Of a stretch of 64,000 bases of DNA, positions 53,434 to 63,038 are shown piece after piece. The stretch lies in assembly GCA_021927905.1 (NCBI GenBank), contig BLLK01000057.1:558001-622000 (forward strand). The letters are read 5' to 3'. The position numbers were made by a program, and so were the translations under genes. Each line of letters opens with the position of its first letter. Positions within the stretch are counted from its first letter, which is position 1. Origin of the DNA: Chaetoceros tenuissimus (taxonomy: Eukaryota; Bacillariophyta; Thalassiosirophyceae; Chaetocerotales; Chaetocerotaceae). Below the pieces are notes generated by a model. The model had not been told where the DNA came from, ran no database searches, and worked only from the letters and a program-made list of their open reading frames with translations.

Positions 53434-54258
53434 TTAAACTATTTCACCCATCATACGTAGAATATAGTGTTTCATAATCAATGTTTCCTTGATGTCTGTA
53501 AATGGGTTTGTTGAGAGGTACTGTGACGGAGTAACTCCACTATTATCTGGTATCTTCAATGCCCCAATACCTTGTCTTCCAATTATCTCAAAAATGACTT
53601 CATCTAACGGATTGAAAGATGAGCAAGCTCTATGCAAAGAGAATTGATCGCCTGCCTTGTGGTTTTTGACCCATTCATTCACTGCCTCATAATTTACGTG
53701 CCTGCCCTCACTACTTACATACAACCCTTCAGTCTCAAAATCAAGTCGAAAAGGTGAAGCTTTCAATAATGCAGTATATCCAAACACACTTTCACCAAGC
53801 TGAGTGTTCTCAGGTATATTACAAATGATAAGCTTCTGACAATCCCAAAATGCATCTCTATCAATCTGTCTACAGGATGGTGGTACGAAAATTGAGATCA
53901 AAGAATGACAGCCAAGAAACACAGCCTCTCCAATGAATTCCAGAATTCCAGAAAGCTTGACAAACTCAAGCTTGGTGCACATAAAGAAAGCATACTTTTC
54001 AATTCTTCGTACAGAATCTGACATGACAACTATCTTGACTCTATAGCATAATTTGAATGTATCCTCGGGAATCACTTGCACTCCGGGTAGAACAATGATG
54101 ACTTCCCAAGAGTCTCTCTCTTCTTCATCATAAATAAGAAACTCTTCATTCTCTTCATCCCATAGAATCATCTCTCCGTTGTAAAACAGAGTCTGCTTGC
54201 CTTGATACATTCTCACACCAGGAATAAACCTCAACCACTCTTCTGCTGCAATCCTCAT
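53434..54258 (-). CDS. BspA-type leucine-rich repeat protein, type I (divergent)
   Basis: This 274-residue protein starts MRIAAEEWLRFIPGVRMYQG. LRR_5 units run at about 65-165 (VRRIEKYAFFMCTKLEFVKL, LEFIGEAVFLGC, CRQIDRDAFWDCQKLIIC). The C-terminal domain has EWVKNHKAGDQFSLHRACSS and GVTPSQYLSTNPFTDI and ends MMGEIV. It is more diverged than the 36376/42970 pair and lacks their conserved upstream block. The decayed copy at 47380-47780 is its closest relative in the window. It looks intact, soluble and protein-binding. The 550 bp between its start and the next gene at 54813 show nothing recognisable. Confidence 0.85.
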   Translation of the reverse strand: MRIAAEEWLRFIPGVRMYQGKQTLFYNGEMILWDEENEEFLIYDEEERDSWEVIIVLPGVQVIPEDTFKLCYRVKIVVMSDSVRRIEKYAFFMCTKLEFVKLSGILEFIGEAVFLGCHSLISIFVPPSCRQIDRDAFWDCQKLIICNIPENTQLGESVFGYTALLKASPFRLDFETEGLYVSSEGRHVNYEAVNEWVKNHKAGDQFSLHRACSSFNPLDEVIFEIIGRQGIGALKIPDNSGVTPSQYLSTNPFTDIKETLIMKHYILRMMGEIV

Positions 54259-54812
54259 GATGTAAAATATTATAGATGCGACAGAAAGGGAAGGTCAAGA
54301 TTCAATACAGAGAAGGGGGAGTTCATGAGACAGATGCCATGCATTATTCTTCTCCTGCCTTTGAACCACCCACGTCAAAATGATAGGTCGGATTGAAACA
54401 CTGGCAGCAGTCCATTTCGATCAAAGGAGCCTGAAGCTAGATGGAAAGTTGTGACCCATGTCAACGCAATGAATATCCCTCATATAGCATCTACTTGGCT
54501 TTTAAAAAGTACTATTACTCTAGCAATTGAAATTGCAAATGTAAGTTTTAGAGAGGATTGATTTTTCTGTGTGTTGCGTTTCGGGTTTCGGAGTCAAGTT
54601 TGTTTGTTGTAAGAATAGTTTTGTAAGTATGTAGGAAAATCTTAACGTCCAAATAACTTGTCAGCCTATTCTCACTTTTATTATGTTTCTGTCAAGACCC
54701 GTCCAATCTCCAATCAACACCAATCAGTCCGATGTTTAAGAAATCATAATCTCAAGGCAGTATCATTTCTATTGTTAACTTCGTTTCGCCATCCAAATAC
54801 AAAGTGTTGAAT

Positions 54813-55490
54813 ATGGTTTCTATGAAACTTTCCGAAGCTGAAATTATGGATTGGAAAAAGTTTCACGTTGCACTGCACAACTTTATTTCGAATCCACAGA
54901 AGAAATCAAACCTTCAAAATTTTTGTAGGCTTTGGGACCAGTTCCCTCAGAAGAAACACCTGCCACATCAAGGAGCTATGTATTCTAGAATCTGTATGAT
55001 GAAAGTCATTACGGTTGTTCTTAACTTGATATTTGCCAACTCTCAAGAAGTGAAGAATGTCGAGGACATTCAAAAACATCTTCAAATGCTCATGGAACGT
55101 CTTGGTACCTTATGGGGGACTCTGCACCAGGTTGGTTTCCGATTAAACATTTATTCAAATAAAGGGAGTGCAAAATATTCAGAGCTCGAACATCGCCTCC
55201 TTATGTCTGAAAACGTTGCACTCAAGTTTTCCAACATGCAGAAAATGGTATTCATGAGTCGACTCCATTTTGCAAATCAGGGTCATTCAATCCACCATAT
55301 TGTTCAAAGTTTTTCAGAGCATGTAGATGCCCACACATATCAAGAAATATCTTCCTGTTCCACATTGTTAGGAGGTCTTCTTGATCCACATTTTATCTTT
55401 ACTACCATAATGAGCACTGTACAGCAACTCGAGAAAAGCCTTCTTCTGTCTCCTCTAGAAGAATCGCATCCTTTGGTAGCTTTAGCTTGA
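54813..55490 (+). CDS. Unknown 225-residue protein
   Basis: The frame starts at the ATG at 54813; the open frame extends three codons upstream with GTG. It is Met-, His- and Leu-rich and largely helical by composition, with WKKFHVALHNFISNPQKK near the start, MKVITVVLNLIF in the middle and HIVQSFSEHVDAHTYQEI later. No domain is recognised. There is no signal peptide. Length and codon regularity favour coding. It might continue into later exons: the repeated open stretches at 55754-55960 lie on the same strand, but no splice path was established. Confidence 0.5.
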   Translation: MVSMKLSEAEIMDWKKFHVALHNFISNPQKKSNLQNFCRLWDQFPQKKHLPHQGAMYSRICMMKVITVVLNLIFANSQEVKNVEDIQKHLQMLMERLGTLWGTLHQVGFRLNIYSNKGSAKYSELEHRLLMSENVALKFSNMQKMVFMSRLHFANQGHSIHHIVQSFSEHVDAHTYQEISSCSTLLGGLLDPHFIFTTIMSTVQQLEKSLLLSPLEESHPLVALA

Positions 55491-55753
55491 CCAGACCAGA
55501 CGCAGAGCAATCAAATTCAAAGCCTTCTAAAACAACAATAGAGACAAAATCGTAATCAAAGTAAGTCAAAGTACTACAAGAAGAGAATAATTGAAGAACT
55601 ATTTACGTATATCATTCTGCAAAAGTAGGTTTGTAGATGCTAGAGAACTAGCTTATAATATTATAAAAATATATTTTGCAAAAGTTTTATAGGGTGGATA
55701 ATCCTTATGTTAGATTCCAAAAGCAAACAAGTTTGATTTTTGCACAATGTTCC

Positions 55754-55960
55754 AGGTTCAAGCCTTGGTGTTGGGAAAAAGAACCAGTGATGTTAAAAAA
55801 AGTAGAAGCTACAAGATCTCAAAAAGAAAAATATGAATAATCTGAATTCTCGAGGCTCAAGCCTTGGTGCTGGGAAGAACCATTGCTGCCGAAAGTGAAG
55901 AAGAAGCTACAGGATCTTTCTTCGATTGGTTGTATTTATAGCACTAATAAAGTTTTCTGA
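55754..55960 (+). repeat. Imperfect ~100-bp tandem repeat with coding-like frames
   Basis: Two units start near 55754 and 55855, each with TCAAGCCTTGGTG(T/C)TGGGAA and ending near AAGCTACA(A/G)GATCT. Both can be read as QALVLG followed by a charged stretch. The second continues to EEEATGSFFDWLYL and a stop. AG dinucleotides precede both, so they may be small exons, but no complete gene could be assembled. The remainder of 55491-56341 holds nothing else recognisable. Confidence 0.5.
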
Positions 55961-56341
55961 ATTGTCATACTTCCGTTTAAATATATTCTATAAGATATAA
56001 GTAAGGAGAAAAAACAATGTCAAACCTATACATACAACCATGCGAATACTACGGTAACTTCAAAATAAAAGGAAGGGATGTTGAAATAGTTCAGCACGAA
56101 CCAGTACAGCCGTTAAAAGTAACCATGTCATGTAAGGTTTTCACCATCTTGCCTCGCCCGCCAAACTGCCACTTTTCAAATTTTTCAGTCCATGTTCAGT
56201 ATGTTTTGTTTTGAGTTTAAACCAATTGTAAAAAGTTGTCTTTTGATTTAAATATCTAACTAAAACAAGAAGTTATATACCAAAACAAAGTTGAGAACAT
56301 TATGTATTAGGAAATTTTATTTTGTTTTTATTTATATCAAA

Positions 56342-57418
56342 ATGCTAAATGATGAGGAAGATGCCGGTACAGGTTAGTTCAGGATAGAGAATGTATTCAT
56401 ATCTAGTTCAACAAATCTCAAACTTTTATATTTCACATATGTGATTGCAGATATCTGTCAATTATTAGATCAATTAAAGCTCCAATTTAATGATGTAGCA
56501 ACCTGGAAACCAGAGATTATAATGTCATGTATCTCCAGCAAATCTGGGAAGGTAGAGGAAATTGACATTTGTAGCAAGATGCTACATACGGAGACATGTA
56601 ATTTCTTCAAAGGCAATTCTGAATGCAATATAAAATTTGATCCAGCTCAGTACAATGGGATCAATTCTTTTGATAAATTGAAAAGTGACATTATTGTGGC
56701 TTGTCGCAAAAGTGGCTTCAAAGCTACAACTGATAACAGACAATATCGGAAACAAAAAGGATCAAAGCTAGCTTCTTTCCAAATAATATGTGATCATAAT
56801 AGAAGCTCCCAATTACCAAAGGGAAAGAACAAAATTTACAATACAACAAGACCTCTCTGTGAGGAAAAACGGTGTGCATTTGAATTTAATGTTTTTTGTA
56901 GCAAAGACGATGGATTTTGGTACATTTCCAATACAGACCCTACAAAAGTATGTCACAACTTTCACATACAACATAGCCAGGAGTTTATTGAGTCCAAGAT
57001 CAATTTATTGAGTCCAGACCTACTTTCTTTTGCTGAAACTTGTTTTTCCCTAGGTTTACCTACATCAGTTATCTCACACCTTTGCAAAGCATATTCCCAA
57101 AACCAGTCTGAGTTTACTGACAACCAGGTTCGTTATTATATTTTTACATTTTGTAAATTTAATCTTACATACTGTAAATTCTGACTTTCATTCTGTATTC
57201 AGCTGAGATACAAAATTATGAAGGAACGTGACAAGGAAATTGTGAAAGATCTTTCTCAGTATAAAAACTTATCTTCAGCAGAAGCTTTGATCAATGACTT
57301 TGAGAACTGCAAAGAAGAAGTCTATTACTGTGAGTTGATTCACAGTAAAAAATATTTCTCCGAAATGTTCAGTTCATTTTTCGTACAAAATACAATTGAA
57401 ATCCAAGAACAAACATGA
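56342..57418 (+). CDS. FAR1/MULE-like zinc-binding protein lacking a transposase domain, three exons
   Basis: Exons 56342-56372, 56451-57127 and 57203-57418 join in phase. The introns are 78 nt (GTTAGT...GCAG) and 75 nt (GTTCGT...TCAG), giving 307 residues. The centre (about 90-190) resembles the FAR1/WRKY-GCM1 fold of Mutator-like elements. It has CRKSGFKATTDNRQYRKQKG, IICDHNR, a second Cys pair in PLCEEKRCAFEFNVFC and a terminal HNFHIQHSQ. These form a C2H2-type metal site after the usual GFWYI turn. In full MULE proteins a DDE domain and SWIM finger follow; here the protein stops after EALINDFEN, about where that domain would begin. It may be a domesticated DNA-binding protein or a truncated DNA transposon. 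No terminal repeats were found. Confidence 0.6.
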
Positions 57419-58062
57419 AAAGGACGCTCCTGTCAAGATCTAAAGCAAAACGCATTTGAGTCAGAAAATAAGCATGATTGAAGTTGAGATTGAAGTGCAA
57501 GAAGGTAGTGTTAGCGTAGTATCTAGCTAGGCTAGGAGCAACATAACAGCTAGGTGGTGGTGGTTGACGGAGCGTCTCCCAGCCACCAAAACTCACAAAA
57601 TCACAACAAAAGAAGAAGAAACCAAGCAAGAATCAACCTAACATTCTTCGAACTCGATGCTGTTTGTATGTTACATGTAAACGCTTCATCAAGGTAGCCT
57701 TTATGCGACTGTCCATAAACAAAGTAAAGTTCCACATCTCAGTTAGCAACTCAAATGGAACAAGAAACTTCATTCCATTCGTCAAAGAAGAACAAAATGA
57801 AAACAGAGGCAGTGTTGTGAGAGAAACAGCAAATAGCTAGACAAAACGAATATAGTTCAAGTATGGAGCTATTAATCAGCCAGCTATTGGAATATGCAAA
57901 GTAAATCTTGCCCTTTAGATCAATATTTGGAAATGAGCGGTAGACTAGTACGGGATCAAAATACGCGTTGCGAAAATTTTTCAAAAAATGAATATTTGCA
58001 TAGAAGGAGCTTGAACATTAAGTAAACAAAGCAGTAATTCGGCACTTAATCAACAAGGGAGG
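57419..58062. other. Intergenic stretch after the FAR1-like gene
   Basis: No transposase motif, terminal inverted repeat or gene is recognised in this 640-bp stretch. Confidence 0.4.
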
Positions 58063-58089
58063 GTGAGATTTGGCTACAGAACAAAGTCA

Positions 58090-58305
58090 ATAAAAGAGTC
58101 ATATTTCAGTGATGCTGATGCTAATAAGGAAACAGCAAAGGTCAATCTTTGTATCAACAATTTTAAAAATGACAACAAATTCGCTCTAAATAGAGCATGC
58201 TGTTCCTATCAACCTTTGAAAGACATTATCTATGGCATTGTCAATAGAAATGGTATTAATGCTTTTCTGGTAAAGAATGAGATTGATGTGAATCCATCTC
58301 AATAA
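58090..58305 (+). pseudogene. C-terminal fragment of an LRR gene
   Basis: About 70 codons match the LRR C-terminal family domain: NNFKNDNKFALNRACCSYQP, KDIIYGIVN and a VNPSQ end where the paralogues have GVTPSQYL. The start and LRR units are absent. The stop falls just after PSQ. It has diverged from every other copy in the window, so it is an older relic. Bases 58306-58857 hold nothing recognisable. Confidence 0.7.
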
Positions 58306-58857
58306 GGATGTGATAGAGAAAGAAGTTGTTTAATACTAGAGGACGAGTGAAATCTATAGATATAGCTATATATATATATTCCATGCAATGAATGGCGAAT
58401 AGAGTACTACTTGTTCCATTTATTGATTGAAAAATAACATGATGGCCCAGAGAGAAGAATAATCAAATGAATATGACAAAGGAAGTACGCATCTGAGATA
58501 CCTTGCCACTATTTCAATAATGTGGACTTGGCTGGACTAAAGGTAGTTGAATGAATTTGAAATGGGTGATGGACCAAGTGGACTACCTTCCAATTAATGG
58601 TATTGGATGTATATTAAGAGAATTGATCTCAATGATTAGTCTTTGCAGAACCTTCTTTTGGGAAATATAAACAATGAAGCGCACAACATCGGAAAGAGAG
58701 TTTATGAATCAGTAGTATATTCTACTGGGTTTCTTCGTTAATGGTATGGTTAATGGATGGGCTGTGTGTCACGGGAACTTATTCAATACATTCAATCATA
58801 GAACATTTCTTCATAGCGGAGCAGCCTAAATACAAATCTCTTTCTCTTTTGTAGAGA

Positions 58858-60045
58858 TCAACTACATTGCAAATCATACTCGGCAAACTTCCACTGATAG
58901 CTGATCGGCTTGAACATAAGAACTGCTGCCATTTTGTTGCCCTCCGTTTTTCTTGCACTCTCCAAATTTTCCGGCCTCAAATACTTCAAGGGCCCATTTT
59001 TCTTAAAGCGAACAGCTACTCGACCTTCTGCGTTCAGGGAATCTCCTTCTACTAGTCCTGGATGTTTGTTAAGAAGCTTGCCTGTGTTAGTGCTGAGATC
59101 TTTTGCAAAGACCCACTCACCATCATGAAATGGAGATATCTTTTGCTCATCTCTGCTGATTGCTTGCGCTAGGGCTGAAGAAAAATTGATCTCAAGGAAA
59201 GATTGTTGACAGTCTCGACAAAGTTGTACACAGTTCTCAAACAAAACCACAATAATATGGAATGAGTTAGTTGCAAGGGCAAAATCGTGATAACTTCTCT
59301 TTTCCGATGTATTATCAATGCAACCTTTATGAATTTTACCTGTATGAAGAAGGATATTGAAGAATTCCACTTTATAAAGTAGAAAGCAATTGGACACTAC
59401 TTCATCTTTATCTTCTGTCTTCTCATCTATTAAATCATATGTAATTATCTTCAATAATTTCCATATTGCCATAAATTTTTTGTCATTCAAAATCCAATCA
59501 GCAGTAAATACAGGTCCAATGTGCATAATTTCGACGAATAGTGAGATAATACCAGTGATAACTAAAATATCTTGAGATCTAATTGGTTTTTCCCAGATAA
59601 TGTGGAAAAAGCATTCTACTCCTTGCTCGAGAAGTTGGGAAGCCTTTTCCCCATTCTTGTTCTGATCCAGTTCAATTCTGCTTTGACATAGGAACCAATG
59701 AGGGTCAAGGGGATTCTTGATGACTCCTTTTCTACAAATTCTTGAAGCAGTGTTAAATTTACGGCTCTTCATGGCTACATGTAATTTCACCATCTTTTTC
59801 GAAGTCTCTTTGCATCTTGCCAATTGAAGTTGTGTTGAAGTAACCTCCAAACTACGTTCCTCACTCTCCTTACTGAATCGAGCATGCTTAGTTTTGTGAG
59901 TTTTCCAGTCAACTTTGAAACATTCTTGGCAACAATATGGATATGGATCCATGTTCAGTTTTTTACATATTGGACAGACTTTGAACTTGCAGTCTTGATT
60001 CTCTTCCTTGCCACATTTACTGCATGTTACTTTGAAGCATTCCAT
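58858..60045 (-). CDS. MYND-type zinc-finger protein with C-terminal RPENL segment
   Basis: This 395-residue protein starts MECFKVTCSKCGKEE. The MYND-like finger occupies about 8-55: CSKC, CPIC, YCCQECFKVDW and HKTKH. Two in-frame starts lie upstream (60114 ATG, 60138 GTG). I chose 60045 because the finger usually sits at the very N terminus. The middle is helical, with TPR-like spacing. The C-terminal part has GKLLNKHPGLVEG, GRVAVRFKKNGPLKYL and RPENLE, a small beta module often found with MYND fingers in algae and fungi. MYND fingers bind proline-rich proteins; here the partner is unknown. The gene shares a 300-bp upstream region with the divergent BTB gene at 60349. Confidence 0.75.
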   Translation of the reverse strand: MECFKVTCSKCGKEENQDCKFKVCPICKKLNMDPYPYCCQECFKVDWKTHKTKHARFSKESEERSLEVTSTQLQLARCKETSKKMVKLHVAMKSRKFNTASRICRKGVIKNPLDPHWFLCQSRIELDQNKNGEKASQLLEQGVECFFHIIWEKPIRSQDILVITGIISLFVEIMHIGPVFTADWILNDKKFMAIWKLLKIITYDLIDEKTEDKDEVVSNCFLLYKVEFFNILLHTGKIHKGCIDNTSEKRSYHDFALATNSFHIIVVLFENCVQLCRDCQQSFLEINFSSALAQAISRDEQKISPFHDGEWVFAKDLSTNTGKLLNKHPGLVEGDSLNAEGRVAVRFKKNGPLKYLRPENLESARKTEGNKMAAVLMFKPISYQWKFAEYDLQCS

Positions 60046-60348
60046 GATATTGGTTTTTATATGTATTGCCTGTCTATTGGATCTGCAGTCAAATGTATTT
60101 GGATTATGATTCATCAAGTAAGTTTCATGAAATTTCACATCCTGGTATTTTTCAAAAATTGGGCGGGCTATTTCATTCTTGCTGTCAGTTGCGTGTCTCT
60201 AATTGTTCAGTCTTGGCTACCTTCGTCATACCAAAAAACAGCGCGCGAAGCACGGCGTGAGCATCCTCCCATCTATCGCTTGCTTTTAGATACTGTTCAT
60301 TCACTTCTTTCACAAAATCAAAAGCTTCCTCTTCATATAGCACTTAAT

Positions 60349-61017
60349 ATGGCTCCTTCTACTTCTAGTACAATCACGTTTAACGTGGGTGGCACAATTT
60401 ACAAAGTATCCAAGACACTCCTTGAGAAGTTCCCAGGATCCCTACTTGAACGCTGCGCATCCAAAACTTGGAATGAAGGAGGTGATGAAGTGTTCATTGA
60501 AGGTGATGGAACTAGATTTCGCCAGGTCTTGGACTACATGCGTCATAGTAAGGTAACTCTTCCAAGAGGTGAGAGTACTGCTTCATTCTTGACCGAGTTG
60601 AAATACTATGGCATCGAATACGACAAGGATATGATTATCAACAGTGATTACTTCTATTTACCAAACATCAAGAAAGTTGCTGACTCCATCACTGAAGCAA
60701 ACCAACAAAAGAAGCTCGAATTCCTTGTGTCTACTATTGCTACAGACGCTATGAAAAAAACAGGCATTCATATTCTTGGAAATAATCGTGGTGGTGAGAA
60801 ATCTGCATGTACAATCACTTATTCTACAAAAAATTTAACTTTTGCTAGTGTGGAAGAGGGGTATATTGTATATTTGTTGTTGCATACCTTTGAGACAAAC
60901 ATTGTCGTCAAAAGGGTCAATGATATCATTGCAAGAGCAGGTCTCAAAGTCAAATACATTAGTGGATGTGGCGGGGTTGAGGGTGACTATTTCTTCGTAG
61001 ACATCGAAATTCTTTGA
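60349..61017 (+). CDS. BTB/POZ (potassium-channel tetramerisation type) protein, KCTD-like
   Basis: This 222-residue protein starts MAPSTSSTITFNVGGTIYKV. The T1-type BTB domain covers about 8-105: FNVGGTIYKVSKTLL, FPGSLLERC, VFIEGDGTRFRQVLDYMR and ELKYYGIEYD. No channel membrane segments follow, so this is a KCTD-type soluble protein rather than a channel. Known KCTD proteins form pentamers or tetramers and often bring substrates to Cullin-3 ubiquitin ligases. The C-terminal 100 residues (TGIHILGNNRGGEKSA onward) match nothing known to me. The start is the ATG directly before the domain. The frame is open a further 155 codons upstream on this strand, but that overlaps the MYND gene and is a shadow. 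Confidence 0.8.
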   Translation: MAPSTSSTITFNVGGTIYKVSKTLLEKFPGSLLERCASKTWNEGGDEVFIEGDGTRFRQVLDYMRHSKVTLPRGESTASFLTELKYYGIEYDKDMIINSDYFYLPNIKKVADSITEANQQKKLEFLVSTIATDAMKKTGIHILGNNRGGEKSACTITYSTKNLTFASVEEGYIVYLLLHTFETNIVVKRVNDIIARAGLKVKYISGCGGVEGDYFFVDIEIL

Positions 61018-61775
61018 TTTTAAATATTTTATTCAAGAAGAATGCTTCAAAAAGGTCGCTGACATTGCTTTTCTAATTATAAATCATTGCTTGGACTTTT
61101 TCTTTTCTTCCCTGATTTCCTTCTTTTGCTTTTTACTGCTTTCAACAGATTTACTAGGTTTTTGCATAGATGCATAAGATTGTTGGTTAGATGGTTAGAG
61201 ATGTATTCGAACTGGGGAGAATGTCAAGAAGAAATTGGAGTTCTCATCCATCATAAAAATGGGACTCATGTGATGATATTCTAGATCCAGGCATTGGATG
61301 TAAGCAATCACAAACAAATGAATTAATCTGGAGATGTATGAACCCGAACCCCATGTTTAATTCACACGCTTGGTTACCTTTGTCATTCTGTAGAAGACTG
61401 TAAGGTTTCGGCCTGAAACACCAAAAACTATGACGAATTATCATAAAAATCTTATTCATATTTATGATCGTCATCATTTCGATGTCTCTATCATAGGTAT
61501 GTCTAATTGCAAAGAAGTTTCATAGTCAACACATGAAAAGTATTATGATATGATATACCTTACCACAGCATTCCATTCAAAAATGATAAGAGTAGGCTAA
61601 GAGACAACAAGCCAAACTTTAGTGCCAGATAATTATGTGCATATGACATTAGAAATATAGGAAAGAAATATATATGATACAATTATTTTATCTATCTAGA
61701 TCACAGATAGGTACACTTTGTTACTCTTTCTAAACCTAATCCTATTTGATTTATCCCCAAAGAAAGTAGAACTGT
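61018..61775. other. Intergenic stretch between the converging BTB and ankyrin-like genes
   Basis: Short frames only. No RNA gene or repeat is recognised. Confidence 0.45.
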
Positions 61776-63038
61776 TTATTCTACATCGAAAAGATTTCTT
61801 CCTCGTAGCTTTTTACGACGAGATTTCTCCTTCCCCTGCTCTTGGTTTGCTGACTTGTGACTACGTTTGTTCAACTTAGCCGTGACGTATGGATTACTGA
61901 TGAATTCATCCAAAACCGTGGGATTTTGGCGAAGCAATTGAAAAGATATGTTCAATTTTCCATCATTGCCACTAGCAACTGCAGCAAAAGGTTTCAGAGT
62001 GGTCAATGGATCTTTTGCCTCGATCTCTTCAACATTCAACTTCATATAGCTCAAAGGATTCTTCTCCAAAATTTCTCTTCCAGCAGTTGAAGAAAGTAAT
62101 AGTTGAGTAATGGTGCGACCATTTTCATCGCGTAGGTGAATTGTCCAAGGAAACCAAGTGACAAATTGGTTGAAATAGTCTGGTTCATGCAAAATAACTT
62201 TGTGAAGTAAAGGATATCCATCTGTCTCCAAAAATACCTCTCGTAAAATACGCATGACATATGCATTAAATCTCTTGGAAGCTCTTTTGAAGGCAGTCAG
62301 AGGTCCATTCTTCTGAAACAAAAGATCTTTTTGAAATTTCATGGTGTATTTCAAGCAATTTTTGAAGTAATCTTCTCTATCTGAATGGTTTGTGAGCAGA
62401 GCATGCATCAATGACATGTCTCCATACCTGGTATTGTCGAGTGCTTCAGGGTCCAATTCCATAAAGTATTCAAATCTCAAAGACGAATCATTTCCATGAC
62501 ATGCATAATATAGCAAATGAAATTCGCAAATATCTTCTTTCCGCAAGAGGCCTTTTTCATGCAGATGCTTTAGTACATCGAGAATATATCTATCATTGCC
62601 AACGGAACAAAGTTGCTGTAGAATATTTTCCCAATTTGAACTACACAAAATGCCTCCCCGCATATTTGCACCGCCTACATCATGCTTCATACCTTCCACT
62701 GCTAAAGTGACTATGTATTGGCTACTCCAATTCTTGTCTGTGGCATCAAGTAGGCACTGGAGAGGAAGTTTCCCATCAATTCTTTGCTTTAGGGCATCGG
62801 GAAAGGCTCTGATTAGTTCCTGAACTAGAATCTCATTGGGTCTCGAAGCTCCTAAACGAGTCAAAGCATCAGCAACTGCTTTCGTGATACAGTGTTCAGA
62901 GTTTTTCACTGCAGCAAGTGTTACGTCCATGAAGAACTCTTCGTCATTCCACTGCTGTTCCTCTTGTAAAGGCAAGATGTGTTTTTCAATCTTGGATAGA
63001 AGATTCGTGCTCTCCTCAAGGGCTTCTCTGATGGACAT
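61776..63038 (-). CDS. Ankyrin-like diatom family protein, distant member
   Basis: This 420-residue protein has the same architecture as the three MNIST proteins but low similarity. It starts MSIREALEESTNLLSKIEKH, then EEQQWNDEEFFMDVTLAAVK (compare FEEWKDEECRKDILKAI). Later come RIDGKLPLQCLLDATDKNW, an ILCSSNWENILQQLC stretch, ENGRTITQLLLSSTAG and VEEIEAKDPLTTLKPFAAVA (compare DQIQTKDPITTLFPFAAMA). The basic tail is KSRRKKLRGR. The start at 63038 was chosen by alignment to the family; an ATG at 63134 would add 32 residues. Probable protein-binding role; partner unknown. Confidence 0.78.
   Translation of the reverse strand: MSIREALEESTNLLSKIEKHILPLQEEQQWNDEEFFMDVTLAAVKNSEHCITKAVADALTRLGASRPNEILVQELIRAFPDALKQRIDGKLPLQCLLDATDKNWSSQYIVTLAVEGMKHDVGGANMRGGILCSSNWENILQQLCSVGNDRYILDVLKHLHEKGLLRKEDICEFHLLYYACHGNDSSLRFEYFMELDPEALDNTRYGDMSLMHALLTNHSDREDYFKNCLKYTMKFQKDLLFQKNGPLTAFKRASKRFNAYVMRILREVFLETDGYPLLHKVILHEPDYFNQFVTWFPWTIHLRDENGRTITQLLLSSTAGREILEKNPLSYMKLNVEEIEAKDPLTTLKPFAAVASGNDGKLNISFQLLRQNPTVLDEFISNPYVTAKLNKRSHKSANQEQGKEKSRRKKLRGRNLFDVE

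Noticed and set aside
55754-55780. GGTTCAAGCC resembling a tRNA B box
   Set aside because: No acceptor stem, anticodon arm or A box can be drawn around it. It is repeated as part of a longer unit.
59884-60348. 155-codon upstream extension of the BTB gene frame
   Set aside because: It overlaps the MYND gene on the other strand, has no ATG that aligns with KCTD proteins, and is hydrophobic shadow sequence.
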